Shown here: positions 24,867 to 34,685 of the stretch, piece after piece
How positions within the stretch are numbered: position 1 is the stretch's first letter
Layout: each line of letters opens with the position of its first letter
Assembly (NCBI GenBank): GCA_009926205.1
Contig: RFPI01000009.1
Coordinates: forward strand, 1 to 39,260
Direction: 5' to 3'
Length of the DNA stretch: 39,260 bases
DNA from: Methylophilaceae bacterium
Lineage (GTDB): Bacteria; Pseudomonadota; Gammaproteobacteria; Burkholderiales; Methylophilaceae
Notes under the pieces: model-generated
The model's database searches: none
Seen by the model: the letters and a program-made list of their open reading frames with translations, nothing else
What the model was told of the DNA's origin: nothing
Translations under genes and position numbers: made by a program

Positions 24867-25766
24867 ATGAATCAGACTGACCAATTCCATGCATGGACGC
24901 TTGTTGCACAACAGCGCACTGAACAGGCACTCGCGCAACACTTGCCCGATGCCAGCGAGGACTCAAGCTCTCTGCACGCTGCTATGCGTTATGCTAGCTT
25001 AGGCGGCGGCAAGCGACTGCGGGCTCTGCTTGCCTATGCTGCGGCAGAGTTTGTTGAAGCGTCTGTTGAGCGCGCAGATCGAGTTGCCGCTGCAGTGGAA
25101 TGTATGCATGCATATTCCTTAATCCATGATGATTTACCTTGTATGGATGATGATGATTTGCGTCGCGGGAAACCCTCATGCCACAAGCAATTTGATGAAG
25201 CGACTGCATTGCTTGCTGGGGACGCCTTGCAAACTTTGGCCTTTGAAATGCTGAGTGCGCCTGATTGGCATACTCAAACGCAACAACAATTATCTATGTT
25301 GCATCTATTGGCGATTGCCTCTGGCGCTCAAGGCATGGCAGGAGGTCAGGCAATCGACTTGGCGAATGTCGGCAAAACTATGACGCAAGATGAATTAGAA
25401 CGTATGCACAGAATGAAAACGGGTGCATTGATTGAGGCTGCGACATTATTAGGCGCATATTGTGCGGATCATTTGGACAAAGAAAAGCAGCAAGCACTGC
25501 AACGCTATGCGCATCAAATCGGCTTAGCATTTCAGGTCGTGGACGATATTTTAGATACTGTTGCGGATACAGCAACATTGGGCAAAACTGCAGGAAAAGA
25601 TATTGAACAAAACAAGCCAACCTATGTCAGCCTAATGGGCTTAACGCAAGCTCAAGTGTTTGCAAAACAACTGATAGAGGATGCCTGCTCTGCCATTACG
25701 CCATATGGCCAACAGTCAAATAGACTGATACAAATTGCCCATTTTATTGCACAACGAGCCTATTAA
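24867..25766 (+). CDS. ispA: (2E,6E)-farnesyl diphosphate synthase
   Basis: Condenses dimethylallyl and isopentenyl diphosphate to farnesyl diphosphate, feeding ubiquinone and undecaprenyl phosphate. 299 residues. [10 protein letters not shown] at 47-56 binds IPP. The first aspartate-rich motif is [14 protein letters not shown] with Asp88 and Asp94, the second DDILD at 226-230. Position in the xseB-ispA-dxs operon is typical. Its TAA overlaps the dxs ATG by one base. Confidence 0.96.
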   Translation: MNQTDQFHAWTLVAQQRTEQALAQHLPDASEDSSSLHAAMRYASLGGGKRLRALLAYAAAEFVEASVERADRVAAAVECMHAYSLIHDDLPCMDDDDLRRGKPSCHKQFDEATALLAGDALQTLAFEMLSAPDWHTQTQQQLSMLHLLAIASGAQGMAGGQAIDLANVGKTMTQDELERMHRMKTGALIEAATLLGAYCADHLDKEKQQALQRYAHQIGLAFQVVDDILDTVADTATLGKTAGKDIEQNKPTYVSLMGLTQAQVFAKQLIEDACSAITPYGQQSNRLIQIAHFIAQRAY

Positions 25767-27613
25767 TGAATCAACCATTTTCATTATTACCGACGATAGA
25801 TTTTCCGCATCAATTGCGTGATTTGTCGCGCAAGCAATTACCTGAATTGGCGCAAGAGTTGCGCGAATTTATGATTCAAAGTGTGGCGCAAACCGGCGGT
25901 CACCTCTCCTCCAATCTTGGCGTTGTTGAACTCACGATTGCCTTGCATTATGTATTTAATACTCCGGATGACAGACTTGTTTGGGATGTGGGTCACCAGA
26001 CTTACCCTCACAAAATTTTGACTGGGCGACGTGAGCAAATGCATACGCTAAGAAAAGCAGGTGGTATCGCAGGGTTTCCGCGCCGGCAAGAGAGCGAATA
26101 TGACTGCTTTGGTGTAGGACATTCCAGTACCTCCATATCTGCTGCATTGGGCATGGCGGTTTCTGCGCAAAAATCTGGTTCTGATAGGCGTGTAGTCGCC
26201 ATTATTGGCGACGGTGCGATGACGGCTGGCATGGCATTTGAAGCATTGAATAACGCAGGAGCCATGGATGCCAACTTGCTAGTGATTCTGAATGACAACG
26301 ATATGTCGATTTCAGAAAACGTTGGGGCTTTGCAAAATTACTTGGCTAAATTACTTTCCGGCCGTGTTTATACCACCATGCGTCGCTCTAGCGAGAGAGT
26401 TTTGGGCGTCGTTCCTCCGGTGCTGGAGTTTGCCAAACGGGCTGAGGAACATGTGAAGGGCATGATGACGCCTGGGACATTGTTTGAAGAGTTTGGCTTT
26501 AATTATATCGGTCCTATTGATGGCCATGATATGGATACACTAGTGACTACGCTGAGCAATATTCGCAAATTAAATGGTCCACAGTTCTTGCATGTCGTCA
26601 CGCAAAAAGGTCATGGCTATGCCCCAGCTGAACAGAGTCCGGGTAAGTTTCATGGGGTCGGTCAATTCAATCCTGAAGATGGTGCCTCACTGGTCAGTAA
26701 AAAAGGCAAAAGCTATACCGAAGTTTTCGGCGAGTGGTTGGTTGATATGGCCACACAAGATGAGAAATTAATGGCGATTACGCCGGCGATGTGTGATGGC
26801 TCAGGACTGAATGCATTTGCAAATGCTTTTCCGGAGCGTTATTTTGATGTGGGTATTGCAGAACAACATGCCTTGACCTTTGCTGCAGGACTCGCCTGTG
26901 AGGGCTTAAAGCCTGTTGTCGCGATTTACTCTACCTTTCTTCAGCGCGCTTATGATCAACTTATCCATGATATTGCTTTGCAGAACTTACCCGTGATGTT
27001 CGCTATTGATCGTGCCGGACTGGTAGGCGCAGATGGTCCTACTCATGCGGGTAGCTTTGATTTGAGTTATTTGCGCTGTATCCCGAATATATTATTGATG
27101 GCACCCTCCGATGAAAATGAATGTAGGCAAATGTTGACGACTGCCTATCATCATCAAGGCCCTAGCGCGGTGCGATATCCGCGTGGAAACGGACCTGGAT
27201 CGACGATTCAAGCAGACCTAACAGGCTTAGAAATTGGACGAGCTGAGATAAGAAGGCAAGGCAAAAAAGTCGCATTATTGTCTTTTGGAAGTATGCTTAA
27301 TATTTGCTTGCAAGCCGCTAATCAGTGCGATGCCACAGTGGTTAATATGCGCTTCATCAAACCACTGGATAATCAAATGATTGCACAGATTGCCAACACA
27401 CATGATGTGATTATCACGGTTGAAGAAAATACCTTGCTGGGCGGCGCTGGTAGCGCTGTATTGGAAAGTCTACAGGCATTGAACTTTGCCGGAAAAACTC
27501 ACTCTGTTGGATTACCTGACGCATTTATCGAGCACGGAAATCACGAGCAGATGCTGTCAGAGTGCGGGTTAAGCGCTGAGGGAATTTTAGCTTTGATCAA
27601 AAAATTAACCTAG
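25766..27613 (+). CDS. dxs: 1-deoxy-D-xylulose-5-phosphate synthase
   Basis: First and flux-controlling step of the MEP isoprenoid pathway: pyruvate plus glyceraldehyde 3-phosphate gives DXP, with thiamine diphosphate as cofactor. 615 residues, full length. Conserved blocks: [19 protein letters not shown] (about 42-60), [15 protein letters not shown], the ThDP motif GDGAMTAG at 148-155 ending [19 protein letters not shown], and the catalytic glutamate in DVGIAEQHA. Translationally coupled to ispA. Confidence 0.98.
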   Translation: MNQPFSLLPTIDFPHQLRDLSRKQLPELAQELREFMIQSVAQTGGHLSSNLGVVELTIALHYVFNTPDDRLVWDVGHQTYPHKILTGRREQMHTLRKAGGIAGFPRRQESEYDCFGVGHSSTSISAALGMAVSAQKSGSDRRVVAIIGDGAMTAGMAFEALNNAGAMDANLLVILNDNDMSISENVGALQNYLAKLLSGRVYTTMRRSSERVLGVVPPVLEFAKRAEEHVKGMMTPGTLFEEFGFNYIGPIDGHDMDTLVTTLSNIRKLNGPQFLHVVTQKGHGYAPAEQSPGKFHGVGQFNPEDGASLVSKKGKSYTEVFGEWLVDMATQDEKLMAITPAMCDGSGLNAFANAFPERYFDVGIAEQHALTFAAGLACEGLKPVVAIYSTFLQRAYDQLIHDIALQNLPVMFAIDRAGLVGADGPTHAGSFDLSYLRCIPNILLMAPSDENECRQMLTTAYHHQGPSAVRYPRGNGPGSTIQADLTGLEIGRAEIRRQGKKVALLSFGSMLNICLQAANQCDATVVNMRFIKPLDNQMIAQIANTHDVIITVEENTLLGGAGSAVLESLQALNFAGKTHSVGLPDAFIEHGNHEQMLSECGLSAEGILALIKKLT

Positions 27614-27667
27614 CAATTTACTCAAGTATTATGTATCATTATCACCTGTTTAAAAGTTAGGAACTCC

Positions 27668-28468
27668 ATGAATACTATTGCGCAACTCCCCATCGAAGAC
27701 GTACAAAATACGCCTGATGTGAGACATTTAGCGATTGATAAAGTGGGTATCAAATCGATCCGCCATCCTGTCAAAGTGAAAGATAAAACTGGCGGTGTTC
27801 AACACACAGTAGCCATGTTCGATATGTATGTGCATCTTCCACACAACTTTAAAGGGACACATATGTCCCGTTTTGTGGAAATTCTCAACATGAATGAGCG
27901 CGAAATCTCTATCGAATCATTCGAGACCATATTGCGTGAGATGGTGAAACGTCTTGAGGCAGAATCAGGCTATGTGGAAATGACTTTCCCCTATTTCGTC
28001 AATAAAGCCGCTCCTATTTCTGGTGTACAAAGCTTACTGGACTATGAAGTTAGTTTTATAGGTGAAATTAAACAGGGTAAATTTGATATTACAGTGAAGG
28101 TATTGGTCCCTGTGACTAGCTTGTGCCCATGTTCCAAAAAAATCTCTGATTATGGTGCGCATAATCAACGCTCACATGTAACGGTGACCGCACTGATTAA
28201 TGATTTTATTTGGGTAGAAGATTTGATCAGTATGGTCGAAGCACAAGCCTCTTGCGAGTTGTACGGTTTGCTCAAACGCCCCGACGAAAAATATGTCACT
28301 GAGCGTGCATACGACAATCCAAAGTTTGTTGAGGACATGGTGCGCGATGTGGCGACAGCTTTAAATAACGAGCCTCGCATCGATAAGTTTGTTGTTGAGT
28401 CTGAGAACTTTGAATCTATCCATAATCATTCTGCTTATGCGCTGATTGAAAAGGATAAACGCATTTAA
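27668..28468 (+). CDS. folE2: GTP cyclohydrolase FolE2 (type IB)
   Basis: Opens the GTP ring to dihydroneopterin triphosphate, the entry to folate and queuosine. 266 residues of the COG1469 family, unrelated in sequence to FolE. The catalytic cysteine region is [21 protein letters not shown] (read as Cys153 and Cys155 with the following His). FolE2 works with metals other than zinc and is under Zur control in some bacteria; I see no Zur-like palindrome in the 54-base upstream gap. TTAGGAACTCC precedes the ATG. A terminator follows. Confidence 0.95.
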   Translation: MNTIAQLPIEDVQNTPDVRHLAIDKVGIKSIRHPVKVKDKTGGVQHTVAMFDMYVHLPHNFKGTHMSRFVEILNMNEREISIESFETILREMVKRLEAESGYVEMTFPYFVNKAAPISGVQSLLDYEVSFIGEIKQGKFDITVKVLVPVTSLCPCSKKISDYGAHNQRSHVTVTALINDFIWVEDLISMVEAQASCELYGLLKRPDEKYVTERAYDNPKFVEDMVRDVATALNNEPRIDKFVVESENFESIHNHSAYALIEKDKRI

Positions 28469-28489
28469 TTAAACTGAAATGCGTATTAG

Positions 28490-28516
28490 AAAAAACCCGC
28501 TTGAGCGGGTTTTTTT
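28490..28516. terminator. Bidirectional terminator between folE2 and the MFS gene
   Basis: AAAAAA then CCCGC, loop TTGA, GCGGG and seven T. The symmetrical A- and T-runs serve both convergent genes; the hairpin touches the stop codon of the MFS gene. Confidence 0.9.
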
Positions 28517-29657
28517 ATGTCTTGATATCACGTTCTAGGTAAATGAACACCAACGCTCCAAGCAGTGCCATTAAAGCACTGATAGAAAACGTCCATTGTG
28601 GTCCTACTGCCTCCCAAGCATAGCCAGAAACTAAACCACCAAAAGTACCCCCTACACCATATGAAATACTGGTGTATAAACCCTGCCCCTTAGACTGGTG
28701 TTGGCCTTTGAAATATTGGTGTGTCAACGCCACTGCAGAGGCGTGGTAAGCTCCAAAGGTAGCAGCGTGCAACGCTTGCGCGAGTAAAACGACCACGCCT
28801 ATCCCAACCGCCCAACCGATTAGATTAAACCTTATGAAAGCAATCAACAGCGTGACTAACAAAATGTATTTCAAACTAAATCGCTTGCTCAGTTTAGGCA
28901 TGATTAAAAAGATCAAAATTTCACAAATCACCCCGAGTGCCCATAACCATCCCACTTGCGCTTTGCTATAGCCATGATTGACTAAATAGATAGAGTAAAA
29001 CGTGTAATACACGCCGTGCGCTGCAGACATCGAGAAACACGCCACCAATAAAGCGACCACATGACGTTGGCGAATAATCTGCCAAATCGAATCATGCAAG
29101 CTATCATGCTTGGGAACGCTCGCATCGGGAACACGGTAAGACAGGACAAATACCGATAGCATGTAGAGCAAAATAGCCCACAACAATACACGGATAGAAA
29201 ACCAGTCGAGTAAATAACCCAAGCCTATCACCGAGACAATAAAACCGATGGAGCCCCACATGCGAATATGCCCATAGCGATCAAAACGGTCGCCTAAATG
29301 CCCTAAAGTCACAGTCTCAATTAGGGGTAATGAGGCACTCCAAAAAAAACTGAGCAATAGCATCACAGCAAACAACCAGACATAGCTAGTACCGATAAAT
29401 ACCCCGAGATAGCTGAGCAAACTTAATCCGGCTAACCACTGGATGATGGTGACGCGCCGACCATAATGATCGGCTAGCCAGCCCCAAAGCCCTGGCGAGA
29501 AAATACGCGCAATTTGGAACAGCGACATTAGAACGGCGATTTGAAAGGCACTGAAGGCCAAGGACTGGAGGTACAAACTCCAGTAGGGAGCAAACGCTCC
29601 AACGAAACTAAAATAAGCGAAATAGAATAGGGACAGCGACCAATAGGGAATTTGCAT
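28515..29657 (-). CDS. Major facilitator superfamily transporter, phenylpropionate-permease-like (HcaT type)
   Basis: 380 residues with about twelve hydrophobic segments. The N-terminus (MQIPYWSLSLFYFAYFSFVGAF, read in part) and the loop WGWLADHYGRR between helices 2 and 3, the MFS signature, resemble the PPP/HcaT branch. Its substrate is unknown; the family name should not be taken as function. It lies 11 bases downstream of aroC on the same strand, so the two are probably cotranscribed. An inner-membrane location is expected. Confidence 0.82.
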   Translation of the reverse strand: MQIPYWSLSLFYFAYFSFVGAFAPYWSLYLQSLAFSAFQIAVLMSLFQIARIFSPGLWGWLADHYGRRVTIIQWLAGLSLLSYLGVFIGTSYVWLFAVMLLLSFFWSASLPLIETVTLGHLGDRFDRYGHIRMWGSIGFIVSVIGLGYLLDWFSIRVLLWAILLYMLSVFVLSYRVPDASVPKHDSLHDSIWQIIRQRHVVALLVACFSMSAAHGVYYTFYSIYLVNHGYSKAQVGWLWALGVICEILIFLIMPKLSKRFSLKYILLVTLLIAFIRFNLIGWAVGIGVVVLLAQALHAATFGAYHASAVALTHQYFKGQHQSKGQGLYTSISYGVGGTFGGLVSGYAWEAVGPQWTFSISALMALLGALVFIYLERDIKT

Positions 29658-29668
29658 TGGGTATGCGA

Positions 29669-30760
29669 CTAGATAGCGGGCGTCGCAGACTGCACATCAC
29701 CACACTGAGCCCGATGACGCAAAGCATGGTCAATCAGCACCAACGCCAACATCGCTTCAGCAATCGGTGTTGCTCGTATCCCAACGCAAGGATCATGGCG
29801 TCCCGTCGTTTGCATCATGACGGGATCGCCAGTTTGATCGATAGAGCGACGTTCTTGCGGAATACTCGAAGTAGGCTTGAATGCCACATTCACCAAAATA
29901 TCTTGACCACTAGAGATGCCGCCTAAAGTTCCCCCCGCATGATTGGTAGCAAAGCCATTAGGCGTCAATTCATCGCCATGTTGACTGCCGCGTTGCGCAA
30001 TCGAGGCAAAACCTGCACCAAGTTCGACTCCCTTGGCAGCATTAATCCCCATCATGGCATAGGCAATTTCTGCATCCAAACGGTCAAATATGGGCTCACC
30101 CCAACCAACTGGCACGCCTTGTGCGACGACAGTAATTTGCGCACCCACAGAATCCCGCTCACTACGCACAGCATCTAGATAGGCCTCTAGCTCTGGCATC
30201 ATGGCCATATTCGGACTGAATATTTTGTTATCTGGATGGGCTAGATCTTCCCAACTGACAAAAGGTACTTTGAGTTCACCCAACTGACTGAGATAGCCTT
30301 GGATGGTGACGCCATAACGTTGCTTCAACCATTTTTTGGCAATCGCGCCTGCTGCCACACGCACCGCGGTTTCGCGTGCACTCGAACGGCCACCGCCGCG
30401 ATAATCGCGCAAACCATATTTTTGTGTATAGGTATAGTCGGCATGGCCAGGACGGAAGGTATTCATGATTTTGCTGTAATCTTGGCTACGCTGATCCGTG
30501 TTACGGATAATAAAGCCTATGGGCGCACCGGTGGTGACCCCTTCGAAAACTCCTGAGAGAATTTCTACGGCGTCATCTTCTTTACGCTGTGTCACATGAC
30601 GGGAGGTGCCGGGCTTGCGGCGGTCAAGGTCGACCTGCAAGTCTTCTGCAGATAAGGCCAATCCTGGCGGACAGCCATCTACAATGCCCCCAATAGCAGG
30701 ACCATGAGATTCACCAAAAGAAGTAAGGGTAAACAGCGTACCGAAAGTATTCCCAGACAT
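29669..30760 (-). CDS. aroC: Chorismate synthase
   Basis: Last step of the shikimate pathway, converting EPSP to chorismate with reduced FMN. From ATG 30760 the protein has 363 residues and starts [20 protein letters not shown], as is usual; a GTG three codons upstream is ignored. Signatures are [28 protein letters not shown], and GGISSGQDI near the C-terminal third. TGTTAAAAT upstream is a likely extended -10. Confidence 0.97.
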   Translation of the reverse strand: MSGNTFGTLFTLTSFGESHGPAIGGIVDGCPPGLALSAEDLQVDLDRRKPGTSRHVTQRKEDDAVEILSGVFEGVTTGAPIGFIIRNTDQRSQDYSKIMNTFRPGHADYTYTQKYGLRDYRGGGRSSARETAVRVAAGAIAKKWLKQRYGVTIQGYLSQLGELKVPFVSWEDLAHPDNKIFSPNMAMMPELEAYLDAVRSERDSVGAQITVVAQGVPVGWGEPIFDRLDAEIAYAMMGINAAKGVELGAGFASIAQRGSQHGDELTPNGFATNHAGGTLGGISSGQDILVNVAFKPTSSIPQERRSIDQTGDPVMMQTTGRHDPCVGIRATPIAEAMLALVLIDHALRHRAQCGDVQSATPAI

Positions 30761-30789
30761 AGCGTGCACTTAAGCAAATGAAAGACTGA

Positions 30790-30798
30790 ATTTTAACA
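30790..30798 (-). promoter_or_regulatory. Extended -10 promoter of aroC
   Basis: The minus strand reads TGTTAAAAT, the same nonamer as upstream of ribE. The predicted start near 30783 leaves a leader of about 22 bases before ATG 30760. No good -35 is seen. Confidence 0.45.
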
Positions 30799-30829
30799 CA
30801 AGCCGACTTTTTACCGCCCGACTAGCGCA

Positions 30830-31534
30830 TTATCCTAGAGCTTTTATCCATTGTTGATAAACCCTTTGTGCTACTTGGTTGAGTTGCGCGATACGCTGCT
30901 CCAACCGATCTTGCATCTGCTCGGCTTGTTGCACTGCTGGACTAGCCATCGCCTCGTGCAATTCTTGTGCACCATTTTGGCACCATAACTGCACCATCTC
31001 AGCGGTCATCTCGACATGACATTGAAAGGCCAAATGTTTGCCAAGGCTATAAGCTTGATGATGACAATGGGGGCTGCTTAGTAAATGGGTAGCACCCTCA
31101 GGCAAAGCAAAGGTCTCGCCGTGCCAATGAAAGCTATCGAATTGTTGTAAATCGCCAAACCAAACGCGACTGAGTGGATGATCCAATACCTGCACTCGTC
31201 CCCAGCCGATTTCTTTATAAGCATTCGCCCGCACTTGAGCACCCAAGGCTTTACTGATCAGTTGCCCACCAAGGCAATGACCCAACACAGGGATATCCCT
31301 ATCCATGGCATCTCTGATCAACGCTAACTCCTGCGCAATCCAAGGCAAAGGATCGTTGACGCTCATGGGACCCCCCATCATGACCAGACCGGATAATGCT
31401 TGTGCGTTTTCTGGCAGGCGATCACCACAATCGATACTGAGCATCTGCCAAGGAATCTGTTGTTGATTGAAAAATTCACCCAAGTAGCCTGCGCCTTCTG
31501 TCTTGGCATGGCGAATCACGAGAACCGGTTTCAT
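30830..31534 (-). CDS. Class I glutamine amidotransferase-like protein (GuaA-amidotransferase/YfeJ type)
   Basis: 234 residues with the class I triad: nucleophile Cys87 in LGHCLGGQL, His173 and Glu175 in FQCHVEM. VMMGGPMSVNDPLPW at 51-65 is the usual oxyanion strand of this family. It stands without an ammonia-accepting synthetase domain, like the free-standing YfeJ proteins, whose acceptor is unknown. Some relatives hydrolyse gamma-glutamyl compounds. The ATG has TGAGGTCAGC in front. It lies about 100 bases downstream of the RluE-like gene. Confidence 0.85.
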   Translation of the reverse strand: MKPVLVIRHAKTEGAGYLGEFFNQQQIPWQMLSIDCGDRLPENAQALSGLVMMGGPMSVNDPLPWIAQELALIRDAMDRDIPVLGHCLGGQLISKALGAQVRANAYKEIGWGRVQVLDHPLSRVWFGDLQQFDSFHWHGETFALPEGATHLLSSPHCHHQAYSLGKHLAFQCHVEMTAEMVQLWCQNGAQELHEAMASPAVQQAEQMQDRLEQRIAQLNQVAQRVYQQWIKALG

Positions 31535-31634
31535 GCTGACCTCATAAGAAAAGATAGATACTTAATCTCACAGCAAAAAATATGCCTTATTCAAGCACAC
31601 ATCTATAACGCATGAGCTAGGATAAAGTGACTAG

Positions 31635-32168
31635 TTAGGGCAGAGTTCTGCTGGTGCCCAGCGCCAATCCCTCAATACTGTATTCGCCGATGGCATAACG
31701 AATCAGGCGTAACGTTGGAAAGCCTATATGGGCTGTCATACGCCTCACTTGACGATTTTTTCCCTCGCTAATTTTAATTTCTAGCCAGCTGGTAGGAATC
31801 GCCTTGCGTTCTCGTATGGGAGGATTTCTTGGCCATACAATAGCAGGCTCTTGAATTAATTTCACTTGCGCAGCTTGCGTCACAAAATCACCCAAATCCA
31901 CGCCACGCCTTAACGGCATTAAACTTGCTTCATCAGGAATACCCTCGACCTGAGCCCAATAAGTTTTGAGTTGTTTATAGCGTGGATGTGCAAGTCGGTG
32001 TTGTAGCGCTCCGTCATCGGTTAAAATAAGCAATCCTTCACTGTCAGTATCAAGCCTGCCCGCAGGATATACATTGGGCAATTGAATAAAGTCGGCTAGC
32101 GTCTGATGTTTCTCATGCGCACTGAATTGGCTAATGACGCCGTAGGGTTTGTTAAATAACACTAACAT
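31635..32168 (-). CDS. rluE: Pseudouridine synthase, RluE-like (RsuA/RluB/E/F family)
   Basis: 177 residues with the catalytic Asp40 in [12 protein letters not shown] and the C-terminal [13 protein letters not shown] motif. There is no N-terminal S4 domain, and the start [15 protein letters not shown] matches RluE, which modifies U2457 of 23S rRNA. The chain is shorter than E. coli RluE but contains the full catalytic core. It is divergent from icd with 36 bases between the starts, so the two promoter regions must overlap the coding ends. Confidence 0.88.
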   Translation of the reverse strand: MLVLFNKPYGVISQFSAHEKHQTLADFIQLPNVYPAGRLDTDSEGLLILTDDGALQHRLAHPRYKQLKTYWAQVEGIPDEASLMPLRRGVDLGDFVTQAAQVKLIQEPAIVWPRNPPIRERKAIPTSWLEIKISEGKNRQVRRMTAHIGFPTLRLIRYAIGEYSIEGLALGTSRTLP

Positions 32169-32204
32169 TGAAATAGAGTTTATAAATTATCGTTAAGGGA
32201 AATT

Positions 32205-33443
32205 ATGTCGTCCAAAATAAAACTGCCGTCATACGGTGAAAAAATTTCCGTCAATGCTGACAATAGCTTGAATGTACCCGACCAACCCATTATCCCATTT
32301 ATTGAAGGTGATGGCATTGGCATTGATATTACGCCCGCCATGCATCAAGTGATTGACCACGCCGTTAGCAAAGCCTATCAGAACAAGCGCAAAATTGCTT
32401 GGATGGAAGTGTATGCAGGGGAAAAATCCACCAAAGTCTATGACGCCAATACATGGCTGCCTGAAGAAACGATGCAGGCGGTGAAAGACTACGTGGTTTC
32501 TATCAAAGGACCTTTGACCACGCCAGTAGGTGGCGGCATGCGCTCGCTGAATGTAACGCTTAGACAAGAATTGGACTTATATGTATGTCTACGCCCTATC
32601 CAATACTTTACTGGCGTCCCTAGTCCATTAAAGCACCCAGAAAAAACCGATATGGTGATTTTCCGGGAAAATACCGAAGACATATACGCTGGTATTGAGT
32701 GGGCAGCAGGGACTCCAGAAGTAGAAAAAGTGATTAGCTTTTTAAGCGACATGGGCGCACGCAAAAAAATTCGTTTCCCAGAAAGCTCAGCCATAGGCAT
32801 CAAGCCTGTCTCCATAGACGGCAGTCAGCGTTTAGTGCGTAAAGCCATTCAGTATGCTATCGATAACAATCGCAAATCCGTCACTATTGCTCATAAGGGC
32901 AATATCATGAAATTCACAGAAGGGGGTTTCAGAGACTGGGGCTATCAAGTAGCTAAAGAGGAATTTGGCGCAGTTGAAATCGACGGCGGCCCATGGTGCA
33001 AGTTACCTAATGGGATCGTGATTAAAGATTGTATTGCGGATGCATTCCTGCAAGAGATCTTGTTACATCCAAGCGATTACGATGTTGTCGCCACACTCAA
33101 TTTAAATGGTGACTATGTATCTGATGCGCTTGCAGCTCAGGTAGGTGGTATAGGCATAGCACCAGGTGCAAATTTATCTGATACGGTCGCGATGTTTGAG
33201 GCCACACATGGAACAGCGCCCAAAATTGCCGGAAAAAATATTGCCAACCCCAGCTCATTGATATTGTCAGCGGAAATGATGTTGCGACATTTGGGTTGGA
33301 CAGAGGCTGCGGATTTAGTGATTCAAGCAGTCAGCAAGGCCATCGCTTCTAAACGAGTGACGCAAGATTTCTCCTCACAAATGGAGGGAGCGACACAAGT
33401 AGGAACGCTGGAATTTGCCCAAGAAATCATCCGCCACATGTAA
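32205..33443 (+). CDS. icd: NADP-dependent isocitrate dehydrogenase
   Basis: Converts isocitrate to 2-oxoglutarate. 412 residues, the E. coli-type homodimer. [17 protein letters not shown] holds the serine that is phosphorylated in E. coli, the substrate arginines follow, and [14 protein letters not shown] and [11 protein letters not shown] are the metal- and cofactor-binding stretches. TAAGGGAAATT is the ribosome-binding site. In methylotrophs with an incomplete TCA cycle this enzyme mainly supplies 2-oxoglutarate for glutamate. Confidence 0.97.
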   Translation: MSSKIKLPSYGEKISVNADNSLNVPDQPIIPFIEGDGIGIDITPAMHQVIDHAVSKAYQNKRKIAWMEVYAGEKSTKVYDANTWLPEETMQAVKDYVVSIKGPLTTPVGGGMRSLNVTLRQELDLYVCLRPIQYFTGVPSPLKHPEKTDMVIFRENTEDIYAGIEWAAGTPEVEKVISFLSDMGARKKIRFPESSAIGIKPVSIDGSQRLVRKAIQYAIDNNRKSVTIAHKGNIMKFTEGGFRDWGYQVAKEEFGAVEIDGGPWCKLPNGIVIKDCIADAFLQEILLHPSDYDVVATLNLNGDYVSDALAAQVGGIGIAPGANLSDTVAMFEATHGTAPKIAGKNIANPSSLILSAEMMLRHLGWTEAADLVIQAVSKAIASKRVTQDFSSQMEGATQVGTLEFAQEIIRHM

Positions 33444-33464
33444 AAATGTAGTGGATTGCATAAC

Positions 33465-33493
33465 AAAAAGGCCTGAGAAATCAGGCCTTTTTT
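33465..33493. terminator. Bidirectional terminator between icd and cspA
   Basis: AAAAA, GGCCTGA, a GAAA tetraloop, TCAGGCC and six T. The stem is perfect, and both flanking runs are present, so it can end icd on the plus strand and cspA on the minus strand. Confidence 0.92.
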
Positions 33494-33504
33494 CATTATC
33501 TGGA

Positions 33505-33711
33505 TTAAGCTGCTTTTTGAATATTAGAGGCTTGCTTGCCTTTAGCGCCTTCAGTTACATCAAATGTAACGCGTTGGCCTTCTTTCAAGCTTTTATAGCC
33601 AGATTCAACAATCGCTGAGAAGTGGGCGAACAAATCATCACCACCATCATCAGGAGTAATGAAACCAAAACCCTTAGAATCATTGAACCATTTTACGGTA
33701 CCTGTTGCCAT
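33505..33711 (-). CDS. cspA: Cold-shock-domain RNA chaperone, CspA family
   Basis: 68-residue OB-fold protein that melts RNA secondary structure. RNP1 is KGFGFI at 13-18 and RNP2 LFAHF at 27-31, with the aromatic surface residues Trp8, Phe15, Phe17, Phe28 and Phe31 present. AAGGAAA precedes the ATG by 8 bases. The leader is about 108 nt and contains hairpins, and the promoter is close to consensus with phased T-tracts upstream, which suggests strong, structure-controlled expression. Which Csp paralogue it equals, and whether it is cold-induced, cannot be told. Confidence 0.96.
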   Translation of the reverse strand: MATGTVKWFNDSKGFGFITPDDGGDDLFAHFSAIVESGYKSLKEGQRVTFDVTEGAKGKQASNIQKAA

Positions 33712-33754
33712 TTATTACTTTCCTTACTTATCACAAAAGGGTTTCCCCCCAAAA

Positions 33755-33771
33755 TGTTTGACTTTCAAACA
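33755..33771 (-). other. Stem-loop in the cspA leader
   Basis: The minus strand reads TGTTTGA-AAG-TCAAACA, a perfect 7-base stem with a 3-base loop, about 44-60 bases before the ATG. A second small GGG-GAAA-CCC hairpin lies between it and the ribosome-binding site. Structured leaders control cspA mRNA stability and translation in E. coli; the sequence here is different. Confidence 0.5.
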
Positions 33772-33826
33772 ATTGACCCTTGTGTATAGAGCATTTGTTA
33801 TTCGAAATCTCAAACTCCGGTCTGTC

Positions 33827-33855
33827 GTTTTACTTTTGTTTATTAAAACTGTCAA
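33827..33855 (-). promoter_or_regulatory. cspA promoter
   Basis: On the minus strand a perfect TTGACA (33850-33855) and TAAAAC (33827-33832) are 17 bases apart. The predicted start near 33820 gives a leader of about 108 bases. This is the best promoter match in the window. Confidence 0.75.
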
Positions 33856-33856
33856 G

Positions 33857-33897
33857 CAATTTTTTACAGCCTGTCACATTTTTTTACAATTTTTTAC
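33857..33897 (-). repeat. Three phased T-tract repeats upstream of the cspA promoter
   Basis: On the plus strand CAATTTTTTAC (33857-33867), CATTTTTTTAC (33877-33887) and CAATTTTTTAC (33887-33897) lie 20 and 10 bases apart, whole turns of the helix. They cover about -38 to -78 relative to the predicted cspA start, where A-tracts can act as UP elements or bend DNA. Confidence 0.6.
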
Positions 33898-33915
33898 TTT
33901 TGGCGTATTTGTCGT

Positions 33916-34641
33916 TTATTTTTTACCCAAGGCCTTTTCAATTTCTGCCGCAGGATAGGCGCCTGTCATCCTTTTTCCATCAGCAAAAAATATTGTGGGC
34001 GTGCTGCTCACCGCATATTTTTTGGCAACGGCAGCAATTTTATCCAGTGGCACATCGCATGTATTGGTCTTTTTGGGCAACGTACCCTGCATCACCCAAT
34101 CCTGCCAAGCTTTAGCACGATCAGGCGAGCACCATATCTGTTTGGCCTTATTCGCAGCATCTGGGTGCAACTGATCGAGCGGAAGCAAGAAGGTGTAAAT
34201 CGTGACATCGGTTAAATCAACCAACTCATTTTGCTCTAAGCGCTTGCAAAACGGACAATCAGGATCAGAAAATACTGCCATCTTGCGGCTACCATTCCCC
34301 TTCACTACCTTGACGGCTAAATCTAAGGGCAAACTGGCAAAGTCGATTTTATTTAATTCATTCAGTCGCTCTGAGGTCATGTCTTTTTTGCTTTTAGGGT
34401 CCACGACGCGACCATCCACAATCAAGAAGCTAAATTTCTCATCGGTATAAATTAATTGTCCACCGATATACACCTCATATAGGCCAGCGTATGGAGTTTT
34501 GCTAATACTATCCACGGTAAACTTTGGATAGGCAGCTTCTATCATTTTCTTCAATGCGGCTTCGTTGGCAGACGCACTCGTCGCTATTAAAAAGCTAGCA
34601 ATCAGTAAGATTCTGGCGCACATATGATGGGGGAATTTCAT
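33916..34641 (-). CDS. dsbC: Thiol:disulfide interchange protein DsbC
   Basis: Periplasmic disulfide isomerase. From ATG 34641 (GAAGGA 7 bases upstream) the chain has 241 residues with a signal peptide ending TSASA (cleavage about 25/26). The N-terminal dimerisation domain covers about 27-85. The thioredoxin domain carries the active site CPFC at 129-132 in FSDPDCPFCKRL, the second cysteine pair (QIWCSP and NTCDVP), and the cis-proline in SSTPTIFF. An upstream in-frame GTG (34680) adds 13 unlikely residues. It is the last gene of the pepP-ubiH run. Confidence 0.93.
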   Translation of the reverse strand: MKFPHHMCARILLIASFLIATSASANEAALKKMIEAAYPKFTVDSISKTPYAGLYEVYIGGQLIYTDEKFSFLIVDGRVVDPKSKKDMTSERLNELNKIDFASLPLDLAVKVVKGNGSRKMAVFSDPDCPFCKRLEQNELVDLTDVTIYTFLLPLDQLHPDAANKAKQIWCSPDRAKAWQDWVMQGTLPKKTNTCDVPLDKIAAVAKKYAVSSTPTIFFADGKRMTGAYPAAEIEKALGKK

Positions 34642-34685
34642 TTTTTTCCTTCGCTGTTCAGTGTAAAAGTTATCTAACACCCTAT

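Noticed and set aside
27614-27667. Zur-binding site before folE2
   Set aside because: FolE2 is Zur-controlled in some bacteria, but the gap has no palindrome resembling known Zur boxes.
32229-32815. Two minus-strand ORFs (112 and 108 codons) antisense to icd
   Set aside because: Both fall inside icd, overlap each other and have no start signals.
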